NCBI GenBank assembly: GCA_900555605.1
Contig: USLW01000171.1
Span: 1-5,354, forward strand
Reading direction: 5' to 3'
DNA: 5,354 nt
Source: an uncultured Clostridium sp.
GTDB lineage: Bacteria; Bacillota; Clostridia; UBA1212; UBA1255
The position numbers and the translations under genes are program-made. Numbering within the stretch: the first letter of the stretch is position 1; each line of letters starts with the position of its first letter. The notes beneath the pieces are model-generated. The model did not search any database. It was not told where the DNA came from and saw only the letters and a list, made by a program, of their open reading frames with translations. Shown here piece by piece: positions 1-5,354 of the stretch.

Positions 1-338
1 TACGAGGCGGTATCAGCTTATGCACAATCCCCTTGGCGCATAAAGCTTTCTCAAAGACACTTTTCTCTCTGTCAGAAATGAAATGGTAGGTAAATTCCGT
101 TCCGTTGTCTGTCTGGATCGTCTGTATAGGGAATGGAAACGCTTTTATCAATCGTTCCAGAAAGTCCACCGCGTTCTCCGGCGTATGTTCCTCATATCCA
201 TAAACGAATCGTAAACGCGTACACGCATCGATCGCTGTCCACTGATACAGTCGCTTCCCATCTCGCTTGGCTTCGCCTTTCAGGCAGCAATACGGCACCT
301 CCTTTACGTCTATTTGCACCTTTTCTCCCGCGTTCCGA
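1..338 (-). pseudogene. IS481-like DDE transposase fragment, 5' end lost, runs off left edge
   Basis: Minus-strand reading from about 330 down to 1 is open and gives an rve-type integrase core: GEKVQIDVKEVPYCCLKGE, then YQWTAIDACTRLRFVYGYEE, ENAVDFLERLIKAFPF, IQTDNGTEFT and CAKGIVHKLIPPR. The aspartate in QIDVKE and the one in QTDNGTEF match the first two DDE catalytic residues; the glutamate would lie beyond the left edge. Such enzymes cut and join IS ends. The N-terminal HTH region expected before the core is missing. Upstream of about 338 the frame stays open but becomes a low-complexity F/I/L-rich stretch with no transposase similarity, and an IS256-like terminus begins there. I infer that the gene was interrupted by the neighbouring element. 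IS3-type integrases are related, so the family name is less certain than the DDE assignment. Confidence 0.8.
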
Positions 339-366
339 GTGTGTAAAATAGATTGTGTAAACTCCA
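339..366 (+). repeat. Probable left terminal repeat of an IS256-type element
   Basis: The heptamer GTGTAAA occurs twice, at 341-347 and 355-361, 14 bases apart, in the pattern GTGTAAAATAG then ATTGTGTAAAC. GTGTAAAC-rich termini are typical, from memory, of clostridial IS256-family elements. The site lies exactly where similarity to the minus-strand IS481-like transposase stops and about 45 bases before the IS256-type transposase start. The matching right end was not found in the window, so the exact boundary and any target-site duplication cannot be confirmed. Confidence 0.5.
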
Positions 367-395
367 GAAATATGATAAAAAAAGGAAAGGAAACT

Positions 396-401
396 GGAGG
401 G
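396..401 (+). promoter_or_regulatory. Ribosome binding site for IS256-type transposase
   Basis: GGAGGG lies 6 nt before a GTG at 408. This supports GTG 408 as the original start over the in-frame ATG at 372, which has no comparable site, and over the far-upstream ATG at 267, which lies inside the other IS remnant. Confidence 0.5.
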
Positions 402-407
402 AAAAAA

Positions 408-782
408 GTGGAGGAAAAAGATAGGAAAGCAAAGAGAAGCGAGCTGTTGAGAGAACTGATCGGGATGTATCAGCCAGAGTCGGCGGGAGAAGTCAGCACG
501 ATGCTGAGAGATCTGTTTGCCGGAACCATGGAGGATATGTTGAAAGCGGAGATGGATGCAAAGCTTGGATATCACAAGAATGATCCGGCCCCCAAGGGAA
601 CCGAAAACAGAAGGAACGGAAGCTATCCAAAGACTGTTCGCTCGGGTATGTCAAGAATTTTGTGTAAACGACAAATAGAGACCATCTCTAACATCGTGGA
701 TCTGGTACAGCCCCGGGTGACGGAATGGCAGACCAGAAAACTGGATCGGGGAAAAGAAAGGAACGCATCAATCAAGGCGTAA
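408..782 (+). pseudogene. IS256-family (Transposase_mut) transposase, internally deleted and truncated
   Basis: The frame from GTG 408 begins VEEKDRKAKRSELLRELIG and continues MLRDLFAGTMEDMLKAEMDA, KLGYHKND and RRNGSYPKTVRS. This is the conserved N-terminal region of IS256-type transposases. Similarity stops near 645, where the family normally continues into basic PRDR-type sequence. It resumes in the same frame at 669-746 with RQIE and then ISNIVDLVQPRVTEWQTRKLD, which matches the segment just before the first catalytic aspartate. After 746 the frame gives unrelated residues and stops at 780-782. Intact members are about 390-400 residues; here about 80 plus about 25 recognisable residues remain. 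The whole DDE catalytic core is missing, so the product cannot be an active transposase. Its 3' half was probably lost before or during juxtaposition with the regulator promoter. Confidence 0.8.
645..669 (+). repeat. IS256 terminus-like sequence at internal breakpoint
   Basis: The stretch GTATGTCAAGAATTTTGTG followed by TAAAC resembles IS256-type terminal repeats of Firmicutes (GTCAAGAATTTTGTGTAAA pattern, from memory). It shares the exact 10-mer TTGTGTAAAC with the left end at 353-362, in the same orientation. It sits exactly at the gap in the transposase similarity. It could be the end of a second IS256 element that inserted and then deleted, or a recombination scar. Because the two copies are in direct orientation they do not form a MITE-like pair. 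Confidence 0.35.
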
Positions 783-798
783 CAACGGCTTGATTGAT
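767..798. repeat. Perfect 10-bp inverted repeat
   Basis: ATCAATCAAG (767-776) and CTTGATTGAT (789-798) are perfect inverted copies around a 12-base loop. They straddle the stop of the IS256 remnant and lie just before the promoter of the regulator. There is no T-run after the stem on the plus strand. On the minus strand the stem is followed by a pyrimidine-rich GCGTTCCTTTCTTTTC, so a weak terminator for leftward transcription is possible. A protein-binding site is another option. The sequence alone does not decide. Confidence 0.45.
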
Positions 799-808
799 TA
801 GAATAAAT

Positions 809-845
809 TTGATATACGGTTGTCTTGTATTGTATGATAGAATTA
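809..845 (+). promoter_or_regulatory. Promoter/operator of the WYL regulator
   Basis: TTGATA (809-814) lies 18 nt before TATGAT (833-838). An overlapping extended -10, TGATAGAAT (835-843), is also present. The segment 821-845 is 20/25 identical to 1791-1815 in front of the operon. The pair TGATA-N6-TGTCT (810-825) is the imperfect counterpart of TGACA-N6-TGTCA at 1780-1795. The predicted transcription start falls next to the ribosome binding site (GGGAGG, 850-855), so the leader would be very short. Autoregulation by the encoded protein is inferred. Confidence 0.55.
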
Positions 846-861
846 CAAAGGGAGGTGCGGG

Positions 862-1782
862 GTGAAGCTTTCGAGAATGATTGAGATTATCACAGTTTTA
901 CTGAATAAAAAAACTGTTACGGCGGCTGAACTTGCCGAGCGGTTCGGCGTATCGGTGCGAACTATCTACCGTGATATAGATATGCTTTCCTCCTCCGGCG
1001 TTCCTGTTTATACATCGCAGGGCGTAAACGGCGGAATTTCTATTATGGAGGATTACACCATAAGCCGCACAATGCTTTCCGACCATGATAAGGACAGCAT
1101 ACTGTTCGCGCTGCAATCACTTCAATCGACAAAATACCCAGAGCTTGATATCGTGCTTGAAAAGCTCGGCGGACTGTTCAGAAACAATGCGTCGGAATGG
1201 ATAAGCGTGGATTTTTCGCCATGGGGTTCAAATCCGAACGCTTATAACAAATTCGTTGATATCAAAGCGGCGATATTGCAGTGCCGCGTTATTGAAATCG
1301 ACTACATAAACGCACAGAACAAAAGATCGACGCGGCGGATAGAACCGCTGCGTCTGAACTTCAAATATCAGGCGTGGTATCTCTGGGGCTGGTGCAGAGA
1401 ACGCGAGGATTACCGCTCGTTCCGAATTTCACGCATCAAGCAAGTAACAATCACCGACGAAAAATTTGAACGTCTGTGCGAACGTATTCCGAAGCAGACT
1501 GCTTCAGGCGATAATAGCGGCGGTTGGAACAACATGCTTCACTGTGTCCTGCAATTCACTGAGAATGCGCTGTACCGTCTGTACGATGACTACGACGACG
1601 ATATGATACACAAAAACGGCGACGGGACATACATGGTAGAACTTGATTTCCCGGAGGACGACTGGGTGTACGGCTACATCCTGTCCTTCGGAACATATGT
1701 GAAGGTTCTCGCACCGGAACATCTGCGGCAGATAATCAAAGAAAAAAGTGCGATGATCGCCGAATTTTACGATAATATATGA
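862..1782 (+). CDS. HTH/WYL-domain transcriptional regulator (YafY/DeoR-like)
   Basis: This is a 306-residue DNA-binding regulator of the YafY type. Residues 1-60 form an N-terminal winged helix-turn-helix (HTH_11/DeoR-like): AAELAERFGVSVRTIYRDID followed by the wing GVNGGIS. Residues 135-200 form a WYL domain, with W172-Y173-L174 in the motif AWYLWGWCRE and the conserved RSFRISRIKQV strand. Residues 225-303 are a WCX-like C-terminal extension (LSFGTYVKVLAPEHLRQ). WYL domains are thought to bind ligands, often nucleic acid or nucleotide-like, that change DNA binding. The start is GTG at 862, six bases after GGGAGG; no better in-frame start precedes it. Length is normal for the family. It is divergent from nothing nearby: it leads the operon on the same strand, 100 nt upstream, and shares a promoter motif with it. 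Direct control of the three following genes is an inference, and whether it activates or represses is unknown. Confidence 0.92.
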   Translation: MKLSRMIEIITVLLNKKTVTAAELAERFGVSVRTIYRDIDMLSSSGVPVYTSQGVNGGISIMEDYTISRTMLSDHDKDSILFALQSLQSTKYPELDIVLEKLGGLFRNNASEWISVDFSPWGSNPNAYNKFVDIKAAILQCRVIEIDYINAQNKRSTRRIEPLRLNFKYQAWYLWGWCREREDYRSFRISRIKQVTITDEKFERLCERIPKQTASGDNSGGWNNMLHCVLQFTENALYRLYDDYDDDMIHKNGDGTYMVELDFPEDDWVYGYILSFGTYVKVLAPEHLRQIIKEKSAMIAEFYDNI

Positions 1783-1815
1783 CACGCTGCTGTCAGGTTT
1801 TGTGTGATAGAATAA
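1779..1815 (+). promoter_or_regulatory. Promoter/operator of the three-gene operon
   Basis: ATGACA (1779-1784) lies 18 nt before TGTGAT (1803-1808), with the extended -10 TGATAGAAT at 1805-1813. It contains the perfect inverted half-sites TGACA-N6-TGTCA (1780-1795). Residues 1791-1815 match 821-845 at 20 of 25 positions, and the half-sites and -10 sit at the same offsets. The site begins at the stop codon of the regulator gene, so the operon probably has its own promoter in addition to any read-through. The leader to the ATG at 1883 would be roughly 65 nt and shows only a small GGGT/ACCC hairpin. Confidence 0.6.
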
Positions 1816-1882
1816 GCAGAAAAGTCCCAACTGGCTGTCGGGTACTGAAACCCTATACTTATATATCAGGAGGATAATAACG

Positions 1883-2752
1883 ATGAATAAAGAAATTATC
1901 AATTGGTTACTTGAGGAAGATAATCCTGCGGTGAAATACCGGACACAAATCGAACTGCTCGGCAAGACTGCGGACAACACCGACGCGAAAGCATGGATAT
2001 TCGGTAAGTTCCCCGAAGCCTGGCATGAAACAAAGGGCTTGTGGTTCACTTATTACATAACTGCGCTTGCGGAATGTGGTATGAAATACGGCGATATCGC
2101 GCTTGAGCATCTGCAAAAAGCGTTTGACGGCTTTGATTCAATATTTGACTGCAGCTGCGGCGACTTTATGCTGCTTCGTGCGCTTGTGAAGCTTGGATGC
2201 GGTAATAACGAGACGGTCAGGCAGACAATAGAAAAAGCCGGTGAGCATATGCTGCCGGACGGAGGCTTTCTGTGTTTACACAGACTTGATAAGCTGAAAT
2301 ACGCCCCGAAAAGCTGTTATAAAGCCAATATTCACGCGCTGATGCTTGCGTCTGAATGTAAAAAGAATAATATTGAATGCCCGTTCACTGGCAGACTGAC
2401 AGAATATTTTTGGGGTCACAATATCTTTTACCGCACGGACGATAAAAGCACGCTTGTGCTGAACGCCCGTTCCGGCTGGCGCACAATTGATACTTTTTAT
2501 CCGTTTGAAGTTATGCGCGTGGGACTGCAAAATATTGTTGAAAGCTTTTCCGCTCTGGGATATGGCAATGACGAGCGGTTGAGTCAGGCGTGGGATATGC
2601 TCGTCGGCCATAAAGACGAAAGCGGAAAGGTATTGCTTGGCGGAACGCTGACAAAATCGTATCTGCCGAAGGAACGTGTCGGAAAGCCAAGCAAATGGGT
2701 GACATTTTATACTTTGCTTGCAGAAAAGGAGCGTGCACATTATGCTTTTTAA
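1883..2752 (+). CDS. Predicted prenyltransferase/terpenoid-cyclase-like toroid protein
   Basis: A 289-residue soluble protein without signal peptide or membrane segments. Residues 14-27 read NPAVKYRTQIELLG, a motif I associate with bacterial prenyltransferase/squalene-cyclase-repeat proteins of the alpha/alpha-toroid fold. The rest fits alternating helical repeats: MLPDGGFLCLHR (123-134), YKANIHALMLASE (146-158), FYPFEVMRVGLQNIVESFSA (205-224), then RLSQAWDMLVGHKDESGKVL (232-251) and KPSKWVTFYTLLAEKE (268-283). The enzymatic DXDD or DDXXD motifs of true cyclases are not evident, so catalysis of isoprenoids should not be assumed; many such proteins are uncharacterised. The start is ATG 1883, nine bases after AGGAGG (1868-1873). 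It is the first gene of the operon, 100 nt after the regulator, and its last 11 bases overlap the next gene. Confidence 0.75.
   Translation: MNKEIINWLLEEDNPAVKYRTQIELLGKTADNTDAKAWIFGKFPEAWHETKGLWFTYYITALAECGMKYGDIALEHLQKAFDGFDSIFDCSCGDFMLLRALVKLGCGNNETVRQTIEKAGEHMLPDGGFLCLHRLDKLKYAPKSCYKANIHALMLASECKKNNIECPFTGRLTEYFWGHNIFYRTDDKSTLVLNARSGWRTIDTFYPFEVMRVGLQNIVESFSALGYGNDERLSQAWDMLVGHKDESGKVLLGGTLTKSYLPKERVGKPSKWVTFYTLLAEKERAHYAF
2727..2731 (+). promoter_or_regulatory. Ribosome binding site that fixes the start of the third gene
   Basis: AGGAG lies inside the end of the toroid gene, 10 bases before ATG 2742. It supports that ATG over the in-frame ATG at 2718, which has no such site and would extend the overlap with the preceding gene to 35 bases. 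Confidence 0.6.
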
Positions 2753-3851
2753 CGTCAATCAAGAGATATTCACAACCGAATATCAGAAAAAAGTATGGGA
2801 AACCGGAATTCAAATTATTCCTCTTGAAATATCACTTAGCGATATAGAAGATACCGAAACCGTTGAGGGATGTACTCAAATATATAGCTGTATTACGGAA
2901 ATACTGACCGATATGTATAATGCTCCGGACAGCTACGGGAACGTTCATGTAAACGAATATATATGCGGGTGCTTTGACTGGCTGCGTTTCAGATGCGGAA
3001 ACGGACATTCTGACAAAAACAGTACCGTATGGTCTCTTTACGGCGAATTGCGGAAAGAAAAACTGGATTTCTATATCAGTGTGTTTGACAGATTGTCCGG
3101 ATTTGGGTTTGAATTTTCCGCTGGAGAATATGAAAAATCCGAAAGAAAAGGATTTATAAATGTTTCAAGTGAAAATCCGTTTATACTGTCAAATGATAAG
3201 TATCCGTTGTTTCTGAAGTATTGGTCTGTGTTCAGAGAAGCTTTTGCGAAAAAGAAGAAATTCGGGCCGCAGCTCTGTTTTTTGGATTTTCGGTTATTAG
3301 CGCATAAGTACAAATGCACGACAGATGATCTTCTTCGTCCGCTCCCTGATAAATACAAGCGATATTTCAAAGAGCTGTATGAATACGCGCTGTCAAAAGG
3401 AGCAAAGCAGGAAACCGCTCCAAATTCCAACTCTATCCGTTATTCATATAAAAAGCTTTATATTCTTATTCTAAAGAACAATTCGCCGATGATCGAAGTG
3501 CCGTACAGGCTCAGCAACGGCGGACATATTGCCGATGAGTTTGAAAGATTTCTGGAGCAGGCGGAGCTGCAGACTGACAGCGACTCATTGGTCATGTACA
3601 TCCAAAGAAATATTGCGGTCTGTAACGGCTGCCGGTATCGCGGCGAAGGTATAAAGCCTATGAGCGAGCGCTGCGGCAAGTGGTTTCAGATACGCGATAA
3701 AAAGCGTTATGCAAATATGTGTCATACGGCTATAAGCAAGCATCATCATGGCAATCGCTTTCATGTGTATGATGAGCATGATGTAGTCATGCTCAAGCGT
3801 ATGATTGATATAAGAATTGCTCAAATCGACAATTACTTGGAGGAAAAATAA
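2742..3851 (+). CDS. Hypothetical protein with C-terminal Cys/His cluster
   Basis: A 369-residue protein I do not recognise. No signal peptide or membrane helix is visible. The N-terminal half (1-165) is mixed, with cysteines at 44, 50, 75, 77 and 85 (NEYICGCFDWLRFRCGNGH). A basic stretch KKKKF follows near 170, then a probable helical region (182-220) and a beta-like segment SYKKLYILILKNNSPMIEVP (235-254). Residues 294-345 hold CNGC, then C311, C327 and several histidines (H328, H334-336, H341), a spacing compatible with a zinc-binding module, though it does not fit a named zinc finger that I know. The C-terminus (345-369) looks helical. The start at 2742 overlaps the toroid gene by 11 bases and the next gene begins 1 base after its stop, so coupled translation is likely. 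Its function is unknown; co-operon placement suggests a role with its neighbours. Confidence 0.85.
   Translation: MLFNVNQEIFTTEYQKKVWETGIQIIPLEISLSDIEDTETVEGCTQIYSCITEILTDMYNAPDSYGNVHVNEYICGCFDWLRFRCGNGHSDKNSTVWSLYGELRKEKLDFYISVFDRLSGFGFEFSAGEYEKSERKGFINVSSENPFILSNDKYPLFLKYWSVFREAFAKKKKFGPQLCFLDFRLLAHKYKCTTDDLLRPLPDKYKRYFKELYEYALSKGAKQETAPNSNSIRYSYKKLYILILKNNSPMIEVPYRLSNGGHIADEFERFLEQAELQTDSDSLVMYIQRNIAVCNGCRYRGEGIKPMSERCGKWFQIRDKKRYANMCHTAISKHHHGNRFHVYDEHDVVMLKRMIDIRIAQIDNYLEEK
3839..3843 (+). promoter_or_regulatory. Ribosome binding site that fixes the start of the fourth gene
   Basis: GGAGG is nine bases before ATG 3853 and overlaps the last codons of the preceding gene. It favours this start over the in-frame ATG at 3817, which lies well inside that gene and has no ribosome binding site. 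Confidence 0.7.
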
Positions 3852-3852
3852 A

Positions 3853-4395
3853 ATGCCGAAAAATGATAATATAAAGTCAATACGCTTATACGAAAGCGTA
3901 AAGGCGAACATCGGCGAGGTAGCTGCCGAAAAAATGGCCGAGACGGTCTACCTCTCAAAATCCGCCGATTTTAAACGCAAATTCAAGTGGGCTGGAGATG
4001 TCTGCGCTTATCTTGACAACAATTTCGACGATGAACAGGTGAAAAAAATTCGTATGGGCTGCTCCTGCACACCGCCACCGAAGTTAACTGAGCAGTTACG
4101 GCAGATGTATAAGAAGTGCGGCGACCTTGACACCTTCGTTCGCGAATACGAAGCGTCAGGCGGCGGCTCATTCACGCTTCTCTTCGATTGTGACGCGCTA
4201 ATTTTTACATATCCGCATTGTTACTGCGATTGCGTTCAGCGCGTAAACGAGCCGGTTTCAAAAACATGGTGTCTCTGCACGCTCGGCTACACGAAAAAGC
4301 TGTTTGACGCGGTGTTTGACTGTGATACAGAAGTCGAATTGCTTGAAAGCATCAAGACAGGCGGCAGTCGGTGCGCGATAAAAATTACAAAATAA
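3853..4395 (+). CDS. Small cysteine-rich protein, ATC-hydrolase/DUF6144-like
   Basis: A 180-residue protein with 12 cysteines (51, 70, 72, 89, 113, 123, 125, 127, 140, 142, 157, 174). They group as GCSC (69-72), CYCDC (123-127) and WCLC (139-142). The N-terminal half is helical (KANIGEVAAEKMAETVYLSK; FKWAGDVCAYLDNN). The C-terminal half, with KTWCLCTLGYTKKLFDAVF then EVELLESIKTGG and a final RCAIKI strand, recalls the Cys-rich clostridial proteins of the DUF6144 / L-2-amino-thiazoline-4-carboxylate hydrolase-like group, which resemble V4R folds. That family link is from memory and moderate. There is no signal sequence, so the cysteines face the cytosol and more likely bind metal or act in thiol chemistry than form structural disulfides. 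It starts 1 nt after the preceding stop and ends the operon with two consecutive TAA codons. Confidence 0.85.
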   Translation: MPKNDNIKSIRLYESVKANIGEVAAEKMAETVYLSKSADFKRKFKWAGDVCAYLDNNFDDEQVKKIRMGCSCTPPPKLTEQLRQMYKKCGDLDTFVREYEASGGGSFTLLFDCDALIFTYPHCYCDCVQRVNEPVSKTWCLCTLGYTKKLFDAVFDCDTEVELLESIKTGGSRCAIKITK

Positions 4396-4539
4396 TAATC
4401 ATTTGTAGTGAATAAATAACGACTAAACTGCTCATACTAAAAAGTCGTAAATTCCCAGAGTAAATTCCGCTGCAGATGAAGTTACTTTGGAAAAAAGTGA
4501 GCGTAAAATTAAAATCAGGGTTAATCGCTGCTGCTGCAT
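4396..4539. other. Non-coding spacer between operon and IS30 remnant
   Basis: No convincing gene. It holds a 9-base direct repeat GTAAATTCC (4447-4455 and 4460-4468, 13 bases apart), and a weak ACGACT/AGTCGT inverted repeat (4419-4424 and 4443-4448) with an 18-base loop and no T-run, so no clear terminator for the operon is visible. It should contain the terminal repeat of the IS30-like element downstream of its stop codon, but I could not identify that end without its partner. Confidence 0.4.
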
Positions 4540-5312
4540 TTAGACCAGCGTCCTCTTAAAGTCGGCAGTTTTTTGAAGCTTGGGAGTCTGTATGACTTTG
4601 TGGGCTGCGACTTCATGTATGCCGAAGAGACCCAGCAGAGCCTCGGGATATAAAAAAGCCATCATCTCGTAAGGCGTCCTGTTGTTGAATACGGGTCTTC
4701 TGACAGAATGAACATGGGAAAAGATCAGGTCAACGGTATCCTGGAAAAAAGCCTCAAAGGATGAGCCTTTGGGGATGATGTTCCTGAAAAGGGTATGGTT
4801 CTTTTCTATATATGGTTTCTGGGAGGATTGCATGGGGCCGCAGAAGAACAGTTTTGACTCGCTGGCCCCATTACAGTCCTGCTCAATGGACAAGCCCTTG
4901 GCAGGTCAATTTTGCTTGCTGACAGGTAGCCCTTGTTGAAATACCGGTAGACGGACGACTTGGATGCGGTAATATCCGGAAGTATCTGGTTTAGGTGCTG
5001 CCCGGTATTGATACGTTCCGATATCATCCTGTCATCATCATAAAACTTGGCTTTGTTAAGGGCTATGCCCTCACGGGATGACACGAGGGTCTCCTCGTAC
5101 TGTTGCTGTGCCGTCCTGGCGGTGTAAACCCTTCTTGGATAATAGCAGGAAGCCGAGGATTTTGACTTGCAGCCATTGCAGACAAAGGGCGCTTTTAACA
5201 GCTTCGGGCAGGTTTCGGAAAGGGTGGCATAGCTGTTGGTATGCGTCTGGGCGTGCAGCCTGATTTTTTTCTTGACAGCCGCGAAATTGCGCGTATAATA
5301 GCATTCGTACAT
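4540..5312 (-). pseudogene. IS30-family transposase with deleted catalytic core
   Basis: Two minus-strand frames hold the two ends of one IS30-type transposase. The upstream piece (5312 to about 4894) has CPKLLKAPFVCNGCKSKS, then SSREGIALNKAKFYDDD, an HTH-like segment TASKSSVYRYFNKGYLS and KIDLPR, which are hallmarks of the N-terminal DNA-binding part. The downstream piece (about 4890 to 4540) has SIEQDCNG, KLFFCGPMQSSQKPYIEKNH, TLFRNIIPKGSSFEAFF and NNRTPYEMMAFLYPEALLGL, the C-terminal end of the DDE domain. They join with a frame change near 4885-4898. Roughly 170-190 residues carrying the first two catalytic aspartates are missing; the glutamate of IEKNH remains. Upstream of the Cys-Pro-Lys motif the N-terminus is poorly conserved, and a TGA lies just before the ATG at 5312, so the original start may be beyond the right edge. 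It cannot encode an active transposase. Confidence 0.85.
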
Positions 5313-5354
5313 TTGAATATGGAAATGTCTTCAGGGCAGGGTGTAATTCCCGAT

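Noticed and set aside
133..351. 72-codon plus-strand open frame
   Set aside because: Lies antisense to the clearly recognisable DDE transposase fragment and has no ribosome binding site.
192..575. 127-codon minus-strand open frame
   Set aside because: It spans the junction of two IS remnants in the wrong frame of the IS481-like transposase and antisense to the IS256 gene; the composition (SFFLHFFPSSFLSFF) is artefactual.
339..669. Possible MITE bounded by the two IS256-end-like sequences
   Set aside because: The two end-like sequences are in direct, not inverted, orientation, and the interval encodes a transposase fragment.
1504..2049. 181-codon minus-strand open frame
   Set aside because: Antisense shadow of the regulator's 3' end, the operon promoter and the toroid gene; no recognisable domain.
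2718..2741. Earlier ATG for the third gene
   Set aside because: No ribosome binding site at a suitable distance, whereas ATG 2742 has AGGAG 10 bases upstream.
2276..2758. 160-codon minus-strand open frame
   Set aside because: Antisense to the toroid gene, which has a ribosome binding site and family-like motifs.
3817..3852. Earlier ATG for the fourth gene
   Set aside because: Deep inside the preceding gene without a ribosome binding site; ATG 3853 has GGAGG nine bases upstream.
4419..4448. ACGACT/AGTCGT inverted repeat as operon terminator
   Set aside because: Only 6 bp, AT-rich, 18-base loop and no T-run after it.
4527..4537. GCT triplet run
   Set aside because: Just over three triplets in non-coding DNA; expected by chance.
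5078..5263. Plus-strand open frame of 61 codons
   Set aside because: Antisense to the IS30 transposase N-terminal region with its conserved CPKLLKAPFVCNGC motif.

Overview
The window reads as accessory DNA of a Firmicutes bacterium, most likely a gut-type Clostridia (Lachnospiraceae/Oscillospiraceae-like). The pointers are strong AGGAGG-type ribosome binding sites, moderate GC, a YafY/WYL-type regulator, and IS481-like, IS256-like and IS30-like transposase sequences of the kind common in that class. Taxonomy is inferred from style only; no marker gene is present.

Layout. (1) 1-782 is a mosaic of insertion-sequence debris. A minus-strand DDE transposase fragment (IS481-like) runs off the left edge and ends near 338. 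It abuts an IS256-like left end (about 339-366), followed by a plus-strand IS256-type transposase that has lost most of its catalytic region. (2) 783-861 is a short promoter region. (3) 862-4395 is a compact same-strand block of four intact genes: a GTG-started HTH/WYL regulator (862-1782), a predicted prenyltransferase-like alpha/alpha-toroid protein (1883-2752), an unrecognised 369-residue protein with a C-terminal Cys/His cluster (2742-3851), and a 180-residue protein with 12 cysteines (3853-4395). The last three overlap or lie 1 nt apart, so they look like one operon with coupled translation. (4) 4396-4539 is non-coding. (5) 4540 to the right edge is a minus-strand IS30-family transposase pseudogene with its central catalytic region deleted.

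How the genes may work together. A 25-base motif (20/25 identical) lies before both the regulator (821-845) and the three-gene operon (1791-1815), and each copy has a TGAYA-N6-TGTCW half-site pair at the same offset. The simplest inference is that the WYL protein controls itself and the operon through these sites. The biochemical job of the operon is unknown. The toroid fold and the two Cys-rich proteins could suggest small-molecule or metal/thiol chemistry, but the sequence does not establish a function. Decayed IS elements on both sides suggest a mobile or rearrangement-prone neighbourhood. The cassette itself has no broken frames and so looks maintained.
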